Below, in pieces: positions 33,061 through 45,796 of a stretch of DNA of 64,000 nucleotides. Under the pieces are notes generated by a model that was not told the origin of the DNA, ran no database searches, and was given only the letters and a program-made list of their open reading frames with translations. Every line of letters starts with the position of its first letter. Within the stretch, counting starts at the first letter, position 1. The DNA is taken from assembly GCA_033725935.1 (NCBI GenBank), contig MU867065.1, positions 496,001 to 560,000 on the forward strand. Direction: 5' to 3'. This DNA is from Cladorrhinum sp. PSN259. Lineage: Eukaryota; Ascomycota; Sordariomycetes; Sordariales; Podosporaceae. Made by a program: the position numbers and the translations under genes.

Positions 33061-36000
33061 CTATGCAAAGTAACTTTTCCACAATACGCCCTCCAAATCC
33101 TCTAACTGCTCCGGTGTAAAGTACTGCAAAATCAAACAAGTCAGCATTTAGTTACGAGTTCGTGCGACACAAGACGACTTACCTTGGAATCTACACTCCA
33201 ACTATCCTGTCTTGTCTTCTTGAACTCGGCCAATATCGACTTCGTAGCCTTCCCAACCACACCAGGGTCGCTAGCCGCCCGTGAGGCCAGATGTGCAAGA
33301 ACCTCCGGCATCCACTTCGGCGGCGGCGTAGCATAAGGAAACGCCTCGATAAGCGCGCCCAGACCCAGCACAGCAGCGTGCCTCCGAACAATTTGCTTCT
33401 GAATGTCAATTGGAGTTTCTGTGCCAGCAACATGCAACTTCCTCCTAGGCATGGGGTTGAGTTGGAGCTGCAACTCAAATCTTTCCTTCAGCTGGATGAT
33501 GATCGGGTTTCGGATGCTGGCTGGCGAGCAACGGATCATGCCCGCAAGCGTGGCGCTCGCGCAGTCCCGGACCTCAAGCTGAGGATCAGATAGCATATCG
33601 CCGACCGCATCGAAGAGCATCTGTCGCTGTTTGGGCTGAGTGAGGAACAGCCGACGGAAGTAAACCACCTGCATGTTGACGAGGGCACGGAGACGCTGGT
33701 GCCATGATGCCGCAGTCTTGCCGACACGGATCAGTGCCGCAATGAAGGCATCGTCCTCACCTGACCGGAATGGGATGTTGGGCAGGTGACGGTAAACGTG
33801 GTAAGCAAACTTCATCAGTTCTGGATCCTCCTTGACGTCCATCATGTGGAGCAGCTGGTCAATGAAAGGATCAGGGAAGAACGGCACCAGCTGAATGCAT
33901 TCTTGTGAAGAGAGCATGCTATCCAGCCAGATGAGAACCGTCTTTGACCCTGACGTATAGCTCGACGGAGTTTGTTGTCCGGGTGTTCTTTCATGTCTCC
34001 ACTTCTCAATCCGGTCAAACACGTCCCTGATGGTCTTTGAGAACTCCTCAGACGGTGCGTAGGCACGGATGCCGATAGAGGAAGTAGCCTTGTTCTTCTC
34101 AAGGAGCTCTGGAACATTTCTGAAAGACTCGTGGTACCGAGTGCGATAGATGGTTGCGATGACTCGGCCGATCGATTCCCGAACGGACTTGTAAGGGTGA
34201 TCAAGATGCTTGAGGAAGTCTTCCAGGATTGGCTTTTCGTGTCGGAAATGCCACCCTGCGTCATTAATGATAAACTCGACCAGCTGAACCTTCGATGACT
34301 CCTTGAATGCTGCATTAGAGTTCATGTCAAGGCGGAAAGAAGACAGCGCTTCGGTCAATTCCCGAGATCGTCTTGGGTCTTTGCCATCGATGATGATGTG
34401 AAGACAAGTCATCCAGTACTGAAGATTATCTGGGGTCAAGTCATCGGCGATGATCTTCAACATCAGTGGTGCGGCGAAGTTCCAGACACGGTCCCGGAAC
34501 TCTCGTGGCTCTGCGGAGCTACCAGACAGCAAAGATCCAAGGATCTCGGCCGTGGCACGGTGTTGATGTTTATCGCTGCCGTCACCGTAAACATCCTTTA
34601 CCAACTCGATGATGTCGTCAAAGGTGGCAACTGTTTTGCCGTAGTGCATCAGATCGAACAGGTTCATCAGCAGTACAAGGTTCTGCATACGGAAACGGTC
34701 GGAGCCAGCATCCCTTGGTTCTTGCTTCAGATAGTCAAAGCACTTCTTGAACCAGTCCTTGGTGATGATCTTGCCGATATGCTCGCGGACGTTGTTTTCG
34801 ACCTCGTCGTACGCCAAGAATGGTTTGGGATCAGCTCTAGAGACCTTGAAGCTCTTGCCCCACACAAGCCAACCGGGATGATCACAGTCCACAAAGTACT
34901 CGACCCCATCATATTTCTCAAACTGGGCCAAGAACTTTTCCGTAAGATGAGGATCATCGGTAGGCACCGAAATCTGCATCTTGTTCTCGTCGAGACTGTC
35001 GTCTTCGGTGAGCCACTTTCGGAAGCTGTGGCCGTAAATTGCGCGCATGTCAATGGCTGTGAAGATGGCTGAGAATGCAGCAAGGTAGTTGGACCGCAGG
35101 CCAGGGTGTGGGTCGTTGGTGCCGTTGGCAACGAGGTCGATGAACTCGGGGGTGACAAGCGTGTGGAAGCGGAGAGTGAGGTTGAGGGCAAAGATTGCGC
35201 ACCGATTGGCAACCTTCCAGTGGGATGTTTTGGCCTTTTCAGTGAGCTCCAAGCCCAACGCGGCCTTTTTAGCTTCCACCTTGGAGCGACGGCCTACGAT
35301 GAAGTCGTGTCGCCGTTTGATGAATGCAGAACAGTCTTCATCCGGCCGGATGGTGTTGACAATATCATGGTCGTAAATGATCATGCGCTCAAACGGTTTG
35401 CCGAAGTCGAGTAACGGATACAGAGCGGTTGAGCCGAGACTCTGGATTGATGCTTTGTCGACGCTGGCAGACTCGATGTACATCCTCATAAGATCCGGCG
35501 CGAATCGCCAGTCACGCATCAAAGTCTTCAGAAGTGTCGTAAACAACAAGGTGTACATGGCACCCTTGATCCGGTCGTGGTCGTTCTCGTCCAATGCTTT
35601 GCGGAGTCTCTCCATGATTACCGGAATGACCAGAGGTCGTCCGCCAATGAGGACCTTGAGAGAGGAGTCCTGAGCACCCTGCGCAACTCGGCGCACGTCC
35701 GCGTAGGAAGAGGTACATGACTCGGCCAGGTCGAGAAGCAGACGTTTGTCGAGCTCGCTCTTCTTGCGATACGCAGAATTGTACTTGACTCGTTGAAGCT
35801 GGTAGGCGTCTGCGCGTTTGATCAAGAGCGGACGAGGATAGACCTTTCTCAAGCCACTGATCTTGAAGGCGGAAATGTCGGCCTTGTAAAGCCGGACGAG
35901 CCGCTCAAGGGGGTGCGCGGATCGTTCAATACCGACATCGGTGATCCACGTCCTATAAGTGGCGTACAGAGAGGTAAAGCATGCGACATCGTCCTCCTGG

Positions 36001-39000
36001 TCGGCGTTCAAGAACGCGTGAGTCCGAGAAAGAAGATTTCCAATATCCTCACGAAGTCCGTGGATTCGGCCGTATATGGCGTCTTGAGGGTTCAGAAGAT
36101 AGCCGGCGGGATAGTGAAATTGCCTTTTAAGCTCTTCATCGTCTGCGACCTCGGCCAACGGATCATCGTCTTCATCCATCATGATGTCGCCGTCCGCATC
36201 ACCTTTTTCATCACCATTCAGCTGGCCATTGGTCTTCCCCGACGCCCAGCCGGGGTCAAACAATGTTGAGATACCAGAAATGATGAGCCGCAACGCAGTC
36301 AAGCTTCTTGACAATTCATCAGACCACTCCTTATTCTTGCCCTTCCGGCTGACCGGTGGGTCGGAGCTCATCAACTGTTCCAACCTCTGAGAGGCGCTCC
36401 TGGCCTGGCTCTCAAACAGCTCGACAGCGAAAACAATCTCAGGCTGTGATGGCCGGTGCCACTTGATGGTGAGGTCACTCGGGGCAGTCGGACGTCCCCA
36501 GTCATCAATGTCCAGACCGCGTGCAATGACGCTGGGTTCGTACAGGGCATTGTCAACGGGATAAGTGTGGGTGAGGTTCAGCAAGAGGTGGTGGATGTAG
36601 TTGGAAATATGGATGGTGGGAAGACCACGGCACTTTTCTTGCATGTACTCTGCGATTCCAAAAAGATCTGCCTTGTACTTCAAGACCTCGGCACCAACGT
36701 GGACCACGCACATGCTCAGCATGCTGACATGCCAAACGAGAGCACGGTCCCGAGGGAGTACCTCTGTACCACTGCTTCGGTCAGATGCTGCGCCATTGTC
36801 GTCAATCTCGGTACGGATGTTGACAATGAGCATTGGAATAAACCTCTTGAGTGTTTTTTCAGGGTTGACTTTGCAGAGAGCGTTGCAAATCCAAGCCATG
36901 GCGTCTCGAGCCTGATGCACAACGTGGCTAGTCACGAAGGCGGACAGCTTTTCCAAAGCCATGTCGAAGAGCTCTGGAGAAAGGGTCGCGAAGAGGGGAG
37001 TGAGGGCGGCAGGAAGAGTGTTGATCACATTGTCCTCCGGGGAACCTGTCCGGAGATGGCTGGCATCCGGGAGGTTCTCAAGGAGGGCAAACACCTTGCC
37101 CAACAGAGCCAAAACAAACTCACCAAGACCGGCAGTTGACGAGCGCAAGATATTAGCTTCATCTTCGTCGGACAGCTCTTCCTTGTAGTTGATCTTGACA
37201 TCCTGGCCTTCGTTTTCCATGCGCTCCATCTCGCCTTGCACCCAGTTCATGGCCAGGCTGGTGTCGTGTATCCCCTCTTCTCCGTTTACCAGGGGAACGA
37301 ATGGTATGCTGTATGCGACACTCTGGATAAAGTTGAGTGTAAACTGTGTTTTGCCCAAGTCGTTTGCATCGATACCGGGCAGAGCCAGTGCCAGCAGCGC
37401 CGTGATGTGGCATCTATACCCCTTGTGTTTCGACATGATGTTGGCAATCATTTGCAGACCACACAAACTCGAGGTTGTTCTGTGGACCTCAACAAGACCC
37501 TGAAGACTGGGGTAAAAGCGCTGCAGAGCACCAGGCAGGATCAAGTCCGGTTCCAGATAGGCGAGGCCCTGGAGAGTCGAGTAATAATAATTGACGACCT
37601 TGGAGCTCTTTGCAAAAAGACCCATGAAAGTGACTTCCTTGAGGGAGAGCACAAAGCGCTTCTTCAACGCGTCGTTGATCTGACGCTCCGCGGGCACATT
37701 GAGCTCCCCGCTCTGCTCGCGATTCCAACGAGACACAAAAATATCCGTCAAGAAGAATGTGAGCTGTGCCAAAAAGTTGGTCCACGATCCCTGATTCGAA
37801 GGGTGGAAGAAAGTGTCAATGGACTCCATCAACCCTTCGAGGTTGGACATGATGGAGCTCTCCTGATCGAGGCAAAGGGGAGATAGGGAGTGGGCGATCC
37901 ACCTCGCTATCATGTAAGGCACGGGGTACTTTTTCTTGTCCTTTTCCAGGAAAACGCCGAGACCTGATGCGTAATCGAGGGAGGAGTATGGACTGTTGGC
38001 TTGGCCCACGGGGATTTCTGTAAGTCTCAAAATTGCAGTGAAAATAAGGTCGGACTGTTCACGGGTAAAAATGCCGTGTTCTGAGAATTGCACATCGGTA
38101 CAAGTCATGTAATCTCTGGACATGCGAGAGAAGATGTCGATAAAACAAATGTCGAACGACTTGGATCTAGTCATCAGAGACCACAAGTGGAAAAATGTCG
38201 GCAGATATTCTGAGGGCTGGGAGTAAGGGTCACCGGCAGGCCCGGGCCCTGTGGGAATGAGCATGTTGAGCGCTCCGGCAGTGATATAAGCGTTGCTCAT
38301 GGAAGAAGTGCTGAAATAGGGCAGCAATTCTTCCAGTATTGCGCCTCGCTCTTTGGGGTCAAAATAGGAGTTTGCATGTAAGCAAAGTTTCAGAAGATGT
38401 TTTGACGCTCGTCTCCTGCTCCCCTGGTGAGTCGCAACCTCGGATGGCAAGGTCATAGCCTTGACCTCCTTCCACAATGGTTGCCAGTCAAGCGTCAAAT
38501 CGTCGCCGGGCTTTAAGTAGTGTTTTTTTCTATGCGTCCAAGCAATCAGTATGTTGTTTCCCAAAACAAGGGGCTAGAACAGCGCCAGCCAAACAAGAGC
38601 TCACCTGGTCAAAGTAATCACCATCCTAGAGAAGCGATCCGCTGTATTTGTATCGAGACCTGGAGCCAAACATAGATGATAATACAACTGGGCCAGCTTT
38701 GCCCTCAGTTCCCTCGTCATCTCGAACTTGAGGTTCAACCACCCTTGCAGCTCCCTAGTCCAATGCAATGCGCCGGGTGAGAAGTCCTCAGCCATAATAG
38801 AGATGTAGAGGTTCTTGAGAATGCCGCGGAGGGCCTCGTCCCGTTGGGTCTGGTCTTCGACCTCGAAGGGTAGTAGCCGAAAGTAGCTGAAGGTACGAGG
38901 TCGGTAGCGCTTGTGATCATCTTCCTGGCGGTCATCGCAAGGAAGGCCCGGGGATGTTGCCCGGGAGATGGTGTCCATTGCCGGAACCAGGCCCGCAAGA

Positions 39001-39077
39001 AAGGAGGCAGCTGCGCCGGCGCCGGACACAGCAAAAGCCGTGGCGGCGCTGGGGTGTGCCTCTAGATTTTCCTCCAT
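33061..39077 (-). CDS. BLM10: BLM10/PA200 proteasome activator
   Basis: Giant HEAT-repeat protein that caps the 20S proteasome core and opens its gate in nucleus and cytosol. Three exons on the minus strand, 39077-38605, 38529-33183 and 33123-33061 (introns 75 and 59 bases), give 1960 residues, close to the usual size. The N-terminal exon has RYRPRTFSYFRLLPFE, and the long exon carries the conserved helical repeats, including YNSAYRKKSELDKRLLLDLA. The final exon codes for only 20 residues and ends WKSYFA. This is the HbYX position that inserts into the 20S alpha-ring pocket, where family members usually end in YYA; here Phe takes the place of the penultimate Tyr. An acidic insert (DADGDIMMDEDDDPLAEVADDEE) lies in the middle. 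Missing the last exon would give a false C-terminus, so the splice is important. Confidence 0.94.
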
Positions 39078-41166
39078 TGCCGCGTGCTGGGTTTAGAGTT
39101 GATGTTGTTTGCGAAGAGTTGGTCGACTGCTCGGGGGCTGGAAATGGGGGAGCGGGGGGAGCGAGTCGGCGGCGCAAGTGGAGTAGATCTGGTGGTATGC
39201 AACACTGGTGTTGAGCATGTCGCCTCCCGAAGGCAAAGCTTTGTCAGACGCGGCGATGTTTGGAGTTTGAATCGATCGACAGGGAGGAAGCGGGATTGCA
39301 CCGTGCGACACGGATTGGGCCGGCTTCGATATTCGAGATGGAGGGATGGAGAATGCCTTCAGATCGAATCGAAGGGGGTCCTCAACCACGAGTCTGCGGG
39401 GTAACAGCAGGAATTAGCTACTTGACGCTTCGGATTGAAGTCCAAAAAGAAACAAGGTCGAGGTGATGGATATGCACGGAACACCGGTTGGTCGCGGAAA
39501 TGGAGCTATCTTTGCGGTGCAATATAATGATGGTGGTTCCGTGTGCTCTGTTCTCAATAGCCAACGCCAGGCAACGCTGGCCCTGACGCAACCGCTCTCC
39601 AGTCCCGACCGGGCTTCGTTGTCGTTGTTTGCCTTCGGCAGGAGCCGTTGGTGCAGTAAAGTGCAATTCTTCAAAGCAATTGGGAAAGTGCGCCTGCAAA
39701 ACTTACCAATATTATCTCAGCTCTCCCAAGGATCCTAATAATGATCCTTTTTCCTACAAAACTTCAGGCTTCAAGTTTGCTCGTGCCCTGCAGTCGTCAG
39801 TCCCAACTCCCGGTCCCGTCTTGCAGCGACAGGCAGGGGGATATGGATGGGAAGTGGAGCTTGGGCCAAGAGGATCCGATCCACTGTCCAAGATCTCAAA
39901 GCTCGAACCAACTGGGACATTGCATGAATTAATGCAAGCTTATATAATCCCAGTTGTGAGAGCACGCACGAGCCATTTCAGGTTTCCAGAAGCAGCCACT
40001 GCAGTTAATGGGGCCCAGAAGTGCAAGTTGCCTTCCGCGTGCGTGCTCCCATATTGAAGCTAGCCTACCCGAATCTAGATGATTCAAATCAGCCAGTTTG
40101 GTTCCTTGAGAATTTGAGTATTCTTTCGTATTCCAATTCCTGTCCTCGGCACGGCAGCCAACAAAACCAAAACACAAAGCATCACCTGGGGGTCGGCATG
40201 GGTTTCTTGGTGCTTCACACGTAGGTGTTTGTTAACGGGTCCCTCTTGACACAGAATCCGTGTTTGTGCATCCTGAGAGAATTGCTCGTTATGACGATTC
40301 TGAAAAGGTCAAGATTTTTGCTTATCTGGTGAGACCCCCAAACGAGAACAAGATGCCGGCCGGCCACTGGGAGATCCTCCTTTCTGCCAAGCGGGTTGCT
40401 CGCCTGCACCCGCTCGGTGTCACAAAGTCAATTTTCCGTCTCGTGCACTAGGAAACTGCCATTCATCAACGGAGACAACGCAGTCAATCCAAACTACGCG
40501 CGACGACGATCCTACTATTCTGTTGCATTCAGGTATGTCGTAGAAATTTGACTTGGGGAAGCACACGCTGCACCTCAACTGCCTCAACTTCCCCGCACCT
40601 CTCGAATTCTCTCATTGCCCCGCGCAGCTGGACCTGACTACCTACCTATCGTATCGTCCAGGAAAAATGGTGTCATGTCCTCGGCTTGCAATAACAATCA
40701 CAAATCGCAGGCCCGTTGCTGCCCAAAAGTTCAAAAGTTGATTTGAATTCCCTCTGTCTTATCTGCCAAGAGACGTGAAGCACTGTAAGGTAGGGTTGGG
40801 GTAACACGGCATTCATTAGTTCTGCTTCGATTCGGCAGCTACATACAAAGACATGCATCACCAGGCCAGGGCTGTGTTCAGCGCCACTCGTAGAATGGTG
40901 TGTGCAGCGTGACTTGCATCAACAACACCGAACCGGGAAGGTGGAAAACATCACCATCTCGCAGCTGGACATCGCATCATTGTGTGGGGAGCCCTGAACC
41001 ACCCCCACGCCAATTGTGATCGACTCACCGAGCCAAGAAGAATGGAGGCTGACTTATACGCCAGAACCGCCGTGTAGAGAAGGTCCAGCTGAGATGGAGG
41101 AAATGAGTATAAATACCTCTCCGTCCAGCTGCCTCCTATGCGTTCGTAGCCGCATCCTCACCACAG
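39078..41166. other. Divergent intergenic region between BLM10 and the subtilase-like gene
   Basis: 2.1 kb with no supportable gene. Several frames of 60 to 140 codons overlap each other on both strands around 39400-40060, but none has a domain or conserved motif. A TATA element lies at its right end. Confidence 0.5.
41108..41115 (+). promoter_or_regulatory. TATA box of the subtilase-like gene
   Basis: TATAAATA 59 bases upstream of the ATG at 41167, followed by a C-rich leader. This compact arrangement is typical for secreted fungal proteases. Confidence 0.6.
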
Positions 41167-42600
41167 ATGATCAAGATGCTCCTCTCTACCGCCGCTCTAC
41201 TTTCCCTTCTTCCACTTATCCTGGCAGCCCCGTCAGGTGAGCCCCTGAACAAACGTGCTCCTCTCCTTCAAGCGCGTGGTGGGAAGGCCATCCCTGGCCA
41301 GTACATCGTCAAGTTCAAGGATGGAGCTGCTGATACCGTCCTGACGGCGGCTGTTGGGAAACTCAAGACGAACCACGTTTACAAGGGCGCTTTCAAAGGC
41401 TTCGCCGGCTCTCTCGATGCTGCTTCCCTTGACGAGATTCGAAAACTCCCAGATGTCGAGTACGTCGAGGAAGATGCAGTCGTGACCATCTTGGACGGCG
41501 AGACCAGCACAAAGACCGGCAGTGCTCCCCGCGCCATTGTCTCCCAGCTCAACGCTCCTTGGAACCTTGCTCGGATCTCTAGCCACACTCCCGGCAGTAC
41601 CACTTACAAGTACGATAGCACCGCTGGCGCTGGGACCTGTGCTTATGTCCTCGGCACCGGCATTCAAATTGCCCACCCTGTATGTTTTGATTCTCTCTTC
41701 CTAATTTATCTTTGCTGTTGCATTAGCTCACAATTTTTCTTTTGAAAGCAATTCGGTGGTGGCGCCGTGTGGGGAGCCAACTTTGCAGACACGACCAACA
41801 CAGACGGCAACGGACACGGGACTGCCATTGCTGGCATTATCCGGTCGACGACGTACGGCGTGACCAAGCAGGCCAAGCTCGTTGCGGTCAAGGTGTTGGG
41901 TGCCTCCGGGTCAGGAACTACGTGAGCAACTCTCAAGCCATCTTTTTCTTTTGTCCATTTGGACTTTAAACTGACGTGTCTTGTTCTCGAAAAGCTCCGG
42001 AATCATCTCAGGCATGAACTTTGTAGGCACCGACTACCCAACCCGCGGCTGCCCCAACGGCGTGGTGGCGGCCCTCACGTTCGGCGGCGGCCACTCAAAC
42101 GCCGTCAACGCCGCCGCCAGGGCCTTGGTCCAGTCGGGAATCTTCGTGGCAACGGGAGCCGGCAGCGCCAACGCACTCATTGCTACCTCCCCGGCTGATG
42201 AGCCGCTCGTTTGCACCGTCGGTGCTTCCAGCGCGGGGGATGTGGCGGCTTCTTATAACGACTATGGGCCGCTGCTGGATATCTATGCTCCCGGTTCGAA
42301 TATTTTGACCACATGGATTAATTCGGGGACTGTAAGTTTCTTTCACATGGCACTTGTGTTTATATATATATATATATATATATATATCTGACTCTCTTGG
42401 CAAAACAGAACACCTTGTCGGGCACCACCTTCGCCGGCGCCCATATTGCGGGACTCGGTGCCTACCTCCTTGGTCTTCCCAGCACGCTGAGCGGGACGAC
42501 GTTGTGCGGTTACATCCAGTCCATTGCTACGGCTGGCGTGTTGACGGGCGTGCCTCCGAATACTGTGAACTTGCTTGCTTATAATGGGTGGGATCTCTAG
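41167..42600 (+). CDS. Proteinase K-like subtilase homologue with lost active site
   Basis: Secreted S8-family fold. Exons 41167-41679, 41749-41921, 41995-42331 and 42409-42600 give 404 residues, normal for the proteinase K group. It has a signal peptide (about 1-20), an I9 propeptide (PGQYIVKFKD to YVEEDAVVTI) and a catalytic-domain fold recognisable to the end (CPNGVV, DEPLVCTVGAS, VNLLAYNGW). The catalytic residues are changed. The Asp of the DTG motif is Gly163 (YVLGTGIQ). The Ser of GTSMA is Thr348 (SGTTFAGAH). The oxyanion-hole Asn is Ala284 (VATGAGSANA). His194 (GNGHGTA) remains, but the second conserved His is Ala. Frame and splice sites are intact, so this is a pseudoenzyme rather than a broken gene. 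It may bind peptides, inhibit or decoy proteases, or have a structural role; none of these can be shown from sequence. Confidence 0.9.
42361..42387 (+). repeat. TA microsatellite in intron 3 of the subtilase-like gene
   Basis: Thirteen or so uninterrupted TA units inside the 77-base intron between 42332 and 42408. Confidence 0.95.
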
Positions 42601-43095
42601 AATATTTCTGGTGGACCAGCAAGGATTTGATATTGCGCGCAGAGAGCGAGAGTAACGGAGCTGTGTATATACACGATGGGGTAAAAGTCTGAGCTGAGTT
42701 TTTTTTTGTTTGGTAATCTTGTATTTGGCCAGTGGCTCCTATAGGTATATATTTATCTCATGTTATCAGTGTCTTTTTCTGTTGCATCTTGTTTGGGTAG
42801 CTAGGTAGGTATCTCTTGGTGACTTGTATTTGCCACCTTGCTTCACAGTCAAGTTTTGTAAAGCTTTGTGTAGTATCCCTTTTCATCGCCTTCAAGTTTA
42901 TCTGAGGACCTTAGTACCTTGTTTCTTTTTCAGGACTTCAAAGCTTTCTCGAAGATGCTCTGTTTCTCTCTTTCAGGCCTTCCGGTGTCTTTTTTCGGGC
43001 CTGATTGATTCACTGGTTTTATTTTTTCATGCCGTTTATACATTTCAAGGCTTTTCCTGTTATCCCTACCTGAATGATTTCCTCCTCTACTCTCG
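42601..43095. other. Convergent intergenic region
   Basis: 3' regions of the subtilase-like gene (plus) and the rhodopsin-fold membrane protein gene (minus). T-rich, no gene recognised. Confidence 0.5.
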
Positions 43096-44631
43096 TCATA
43101 CTTCCCTCCCCATCCCGTCATAATGCTGTATTCTATACTCCCGAGTCCTTATTATGCCTCCGCTCGGACTTAGCGGCCGCTCCAAATCTTGAAGCGCTAC
43201 CCCGTCGACTTGATGTTGTATTGGGCGGATTTCGGACAGTGCCAGTGTGGACTTGCTGCTCTCAGGGGCACTGACGTAGCCAAAGTTTTCGTCACGGCGC
43301 TCAGCCTGTAGTGCTGCAACATCAGTGGTGAGATTATCGCTCATCATGATGATGAGGTTGCCGTCCGATGGGTCCAAGTCCGAATTCTTTGACTTGCTCT
43401 TCATGGCTTCGACGCGGCGCTCCATGAAACTTTGTGATGGTTGGTACGTTGGCTTTTTGCGGCTTCGCATCCTGGAGGAGGAGACGAACAGCTGCGGGAA
43501 GGCAGAGAGGCAGGCGATTATGATTGCTATTTTTTTTAGTGTCAGTTTGGAATACAATCATGTTGATCATAAAGAGGGTAGATATTATATGTTAAATATA
43601 AATGGAGGAGCCAACAAAAACATACCGATGCACATCTCTATGGCGCTCCAGAGGAAGAGATAAGTAGGATCCATCGCGTGATTCTGAACTTTTCCTGCCT
43701 TCACGATGCGTACGATCGCGACGATCATGACGACCAGAGTGAGCGAGAACAGACCGACAAAAGCGAGTTTCTTCCTGAGTGGCATGTGCAGATCCCATAT
43801 CATGATGACTGGGACAAGTATGACTGCAACGTCAAAGTGTTAGGGGGAAAAAAATATCCTGAGGGGTTTGGTTCATGTTTTGCATGGCCCGGTACTCACT
43901 GAAAAAGTCAGACGATACATCCAGCGCCGCGTTAACCCTATACGTATTGAGAACAAAGTCTTGGTACTTGGGATCACCGCACGTCTTGATAAAGTTGAAA
44001 ATATCAACTTGATTCGTCGATGCCTGAAAGCACTTCCAAGGCGTGCAGCCAATGGTGACGATCAAACCGACCAGCACGTACGCGACCAGCGGCCACCACA
44101 TCTTCCTGACGCCGCTGTTGTTCTGATACCCCAGCCTTCTGAAGAAGAGGAGAACCGACAGCTTGACGGCCGCAAGGCAGGCATAGAAGAAAATCACATT
44201 GACTCCCCAGACGTTCATTAACCGCTGCAATTGTATTTCCCAGTCGTCAGGGAGATCGGTCAGGCTGCGCCTCGCCTGGACATCCAGAAACGTGTACATG
44301 TATCGGCCTGCCCACTGCCAGAGGGCTGCCGTGACGAGGAACAAGGCGTACGCAAAGATGATGAAGATGTCGTCGACAAAGATTTTTCCCCGTCCGCGGA
44401 AACGGGAATATAATCGTATTGCTACGAAGAGCAGCGCCACGCTGGCTGTTATCCATATTGCAGCCTGTAAATAAGGGGTGAGTACTTTATACGGTTGATG
44501 GTGTAAGGTAGGTGGTTTAAGTTGCTTACGATAAATCGCTTGTAAGGAATGGCAAAAGGAATTTCATACGGATCAGGAGCGAAAGGTGGAGGATCACCTC
44601 CAACATCCAGACCAGCCTCGACTGCGGACAT
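43096..44631 (-). CDS. Fungal rhodopsin-fold (PTH11-like) seven-helix membrane protein
   Basis: Integral plasma-membrane protein of the fungal Rhodopsin-domain family (related to PTH11-type receptors). Exons 44631-44530, 44464-43900, 43823-43626 and 43526-43096 give 431 residues with all junctions in frame. About seven hydrophobic segments are seen: AAIWITASVALLFVAIRLY, the stretch from VDDIFIIFAY, NVIFFYACLAAVKLSVLLFF, MWWPLVAYVLVGLIVTIG, IILVPVIMIWDL, AFVGLFSLTLVVMIVAIVRI and FLWSAIEMCIAIIIACL. The pattern GKIFVDDIFII after helix 2 and the conserved Cys residues (GCTPWKCF, KTCGDP) are typical of the family. The cytoplasmic tail is Ser/Lys-rich. The ligand is unknown; many paralogs exist per genome. 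Confidence 0.88.
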
Positions 44632-45461
44632 AGTGAGGGGGATTGATAATTATCCAAACGCCCGCAGGAAGACTAGAATGAAGAAGACGGGCCGATCACT
44701 GCACTCATGTAAAAGCTAAATGGTGGGAGTCCAAAGGCCAGGCGTTATAACAGTTACTCGTCACTCACCGAAAGAGCATCCGAGCATTCAGCCACATCTT
44801 TGCGGCATTCCGACGCAGCGGTATTCCTCGTAACAGCCGGTACAATCGAGTGCCGCTGCACACAGAAAATACATGTGTATGCAAATGTGACCCAACAGGT
44901 GGCACAAAACTATTGATTGCCTTGGAGTGTCTTTACATTGCGATGGCTTATTCGTCGATTCTTTGTGCTTTGCCCTCAAATACTACTTCAATGCATTGAA
45001 TATGCGGCGCAGCATGGGCGGCGAGGAATGGGTGGGTGTGCTCGGTTTGCGGTAGCCCGTAAACTTTGAACCAAGTCCTGTTAGGTTCCCGTCTCAGCTA
45101 GAGGGGGTGTTGGCCAGAAATTGGCTGAACGCTGCACGATGAGATGGTGTACTCAATATCCCGACCACGGGACGCGGGAGGACTCGGCACGCCTACTGCT
45201 ATGAATGTAGCGGCCTGCACGGGAGGGGCGGCTTGCAGCTGAGTTCTCAAAACATTTAGGATCTGACAACAGGATCCATTACAAGTAGGAGTTTCCCTTT
45301 CCCAGATAAGTCCCCGAAGCCTCCGAAGCTATGTATTCCTCCGAAAACAGCTAGCTGTATTAGACTTTCAAACATGAACCAAAAAAAAAAACCTCCGAAT
45401 GACAGATCATTTTACTAATAAAGTATCTAGCTCCCGAAAATCATTCAAAATCACTCATCAT
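44632..45461. other. Intergenic, no gene recognised
   Basis: Promoter side of the rhodopsin-fold gene and 3' side of the small conserved gene. An A-run lies at 45382-45391. No gene seen. Confidence 0.5.
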
Positions 45462-45796
45462 TCATTCACCCATCTCATCCTCTCGCTTCTTCTTGCTTTC
45501 GCTCTTAGGCACAGGTGCACCCTTCCTCGGCTCGTTCTTGGACCCGGCCTCGTTCTCATAACCCCCACCTTGCTTCTCGTACTCCTTTGCCAGCTTCATG
45601 CCCTTCCAAGCCGCCCATTGGCCTTGGCCGTCGCCTGACTTGTTTGGTTCTTGCTTTATTTCTGGTATAAAATAAAAGTTGTGTTAGCTAATAAGATTCT
45701 TGTTGTCCTTGTCGCCTTTGGAGAGAGTAAAAACTTACCCTCCTTTAGCTGCTCACGGAGCTCAGGGTCTGTGGGCTTTCCTTTGCTGCTGGGCAT
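45462..45796 (-). CDS. Small conserved hydrophilic protein
   Basis: Two short exons, 45796-45739 and 45661-45462 (intron 77 bases), together code for 85 residues. It begins MPSSKGKPTDPELREQLKE and continues with QGQWAAWKGMKLAKEYEKQ, ending in a Lys/Glu-rich tail. Very charged and Gly/Lys-rich, it has no signal peptide or membrane helix. I recall proteins of this shape, with the MPSSKGKPTDPELRE start, as common in Sordariomycetes without assigned function. The gene is easy to miss because the intron falls after codon 19. The perfect in-frame splice and the charged, low-complexity but ordered composition support it. Confidence 0.85.

Noticed and set aside
39414..40060. Overlapping frames of 86 to 142 codons on both strands between BLM10 and the subtilase-like gene
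   Set aside because: None has a conserved motif or plausible splice extension; mutually overlapping.
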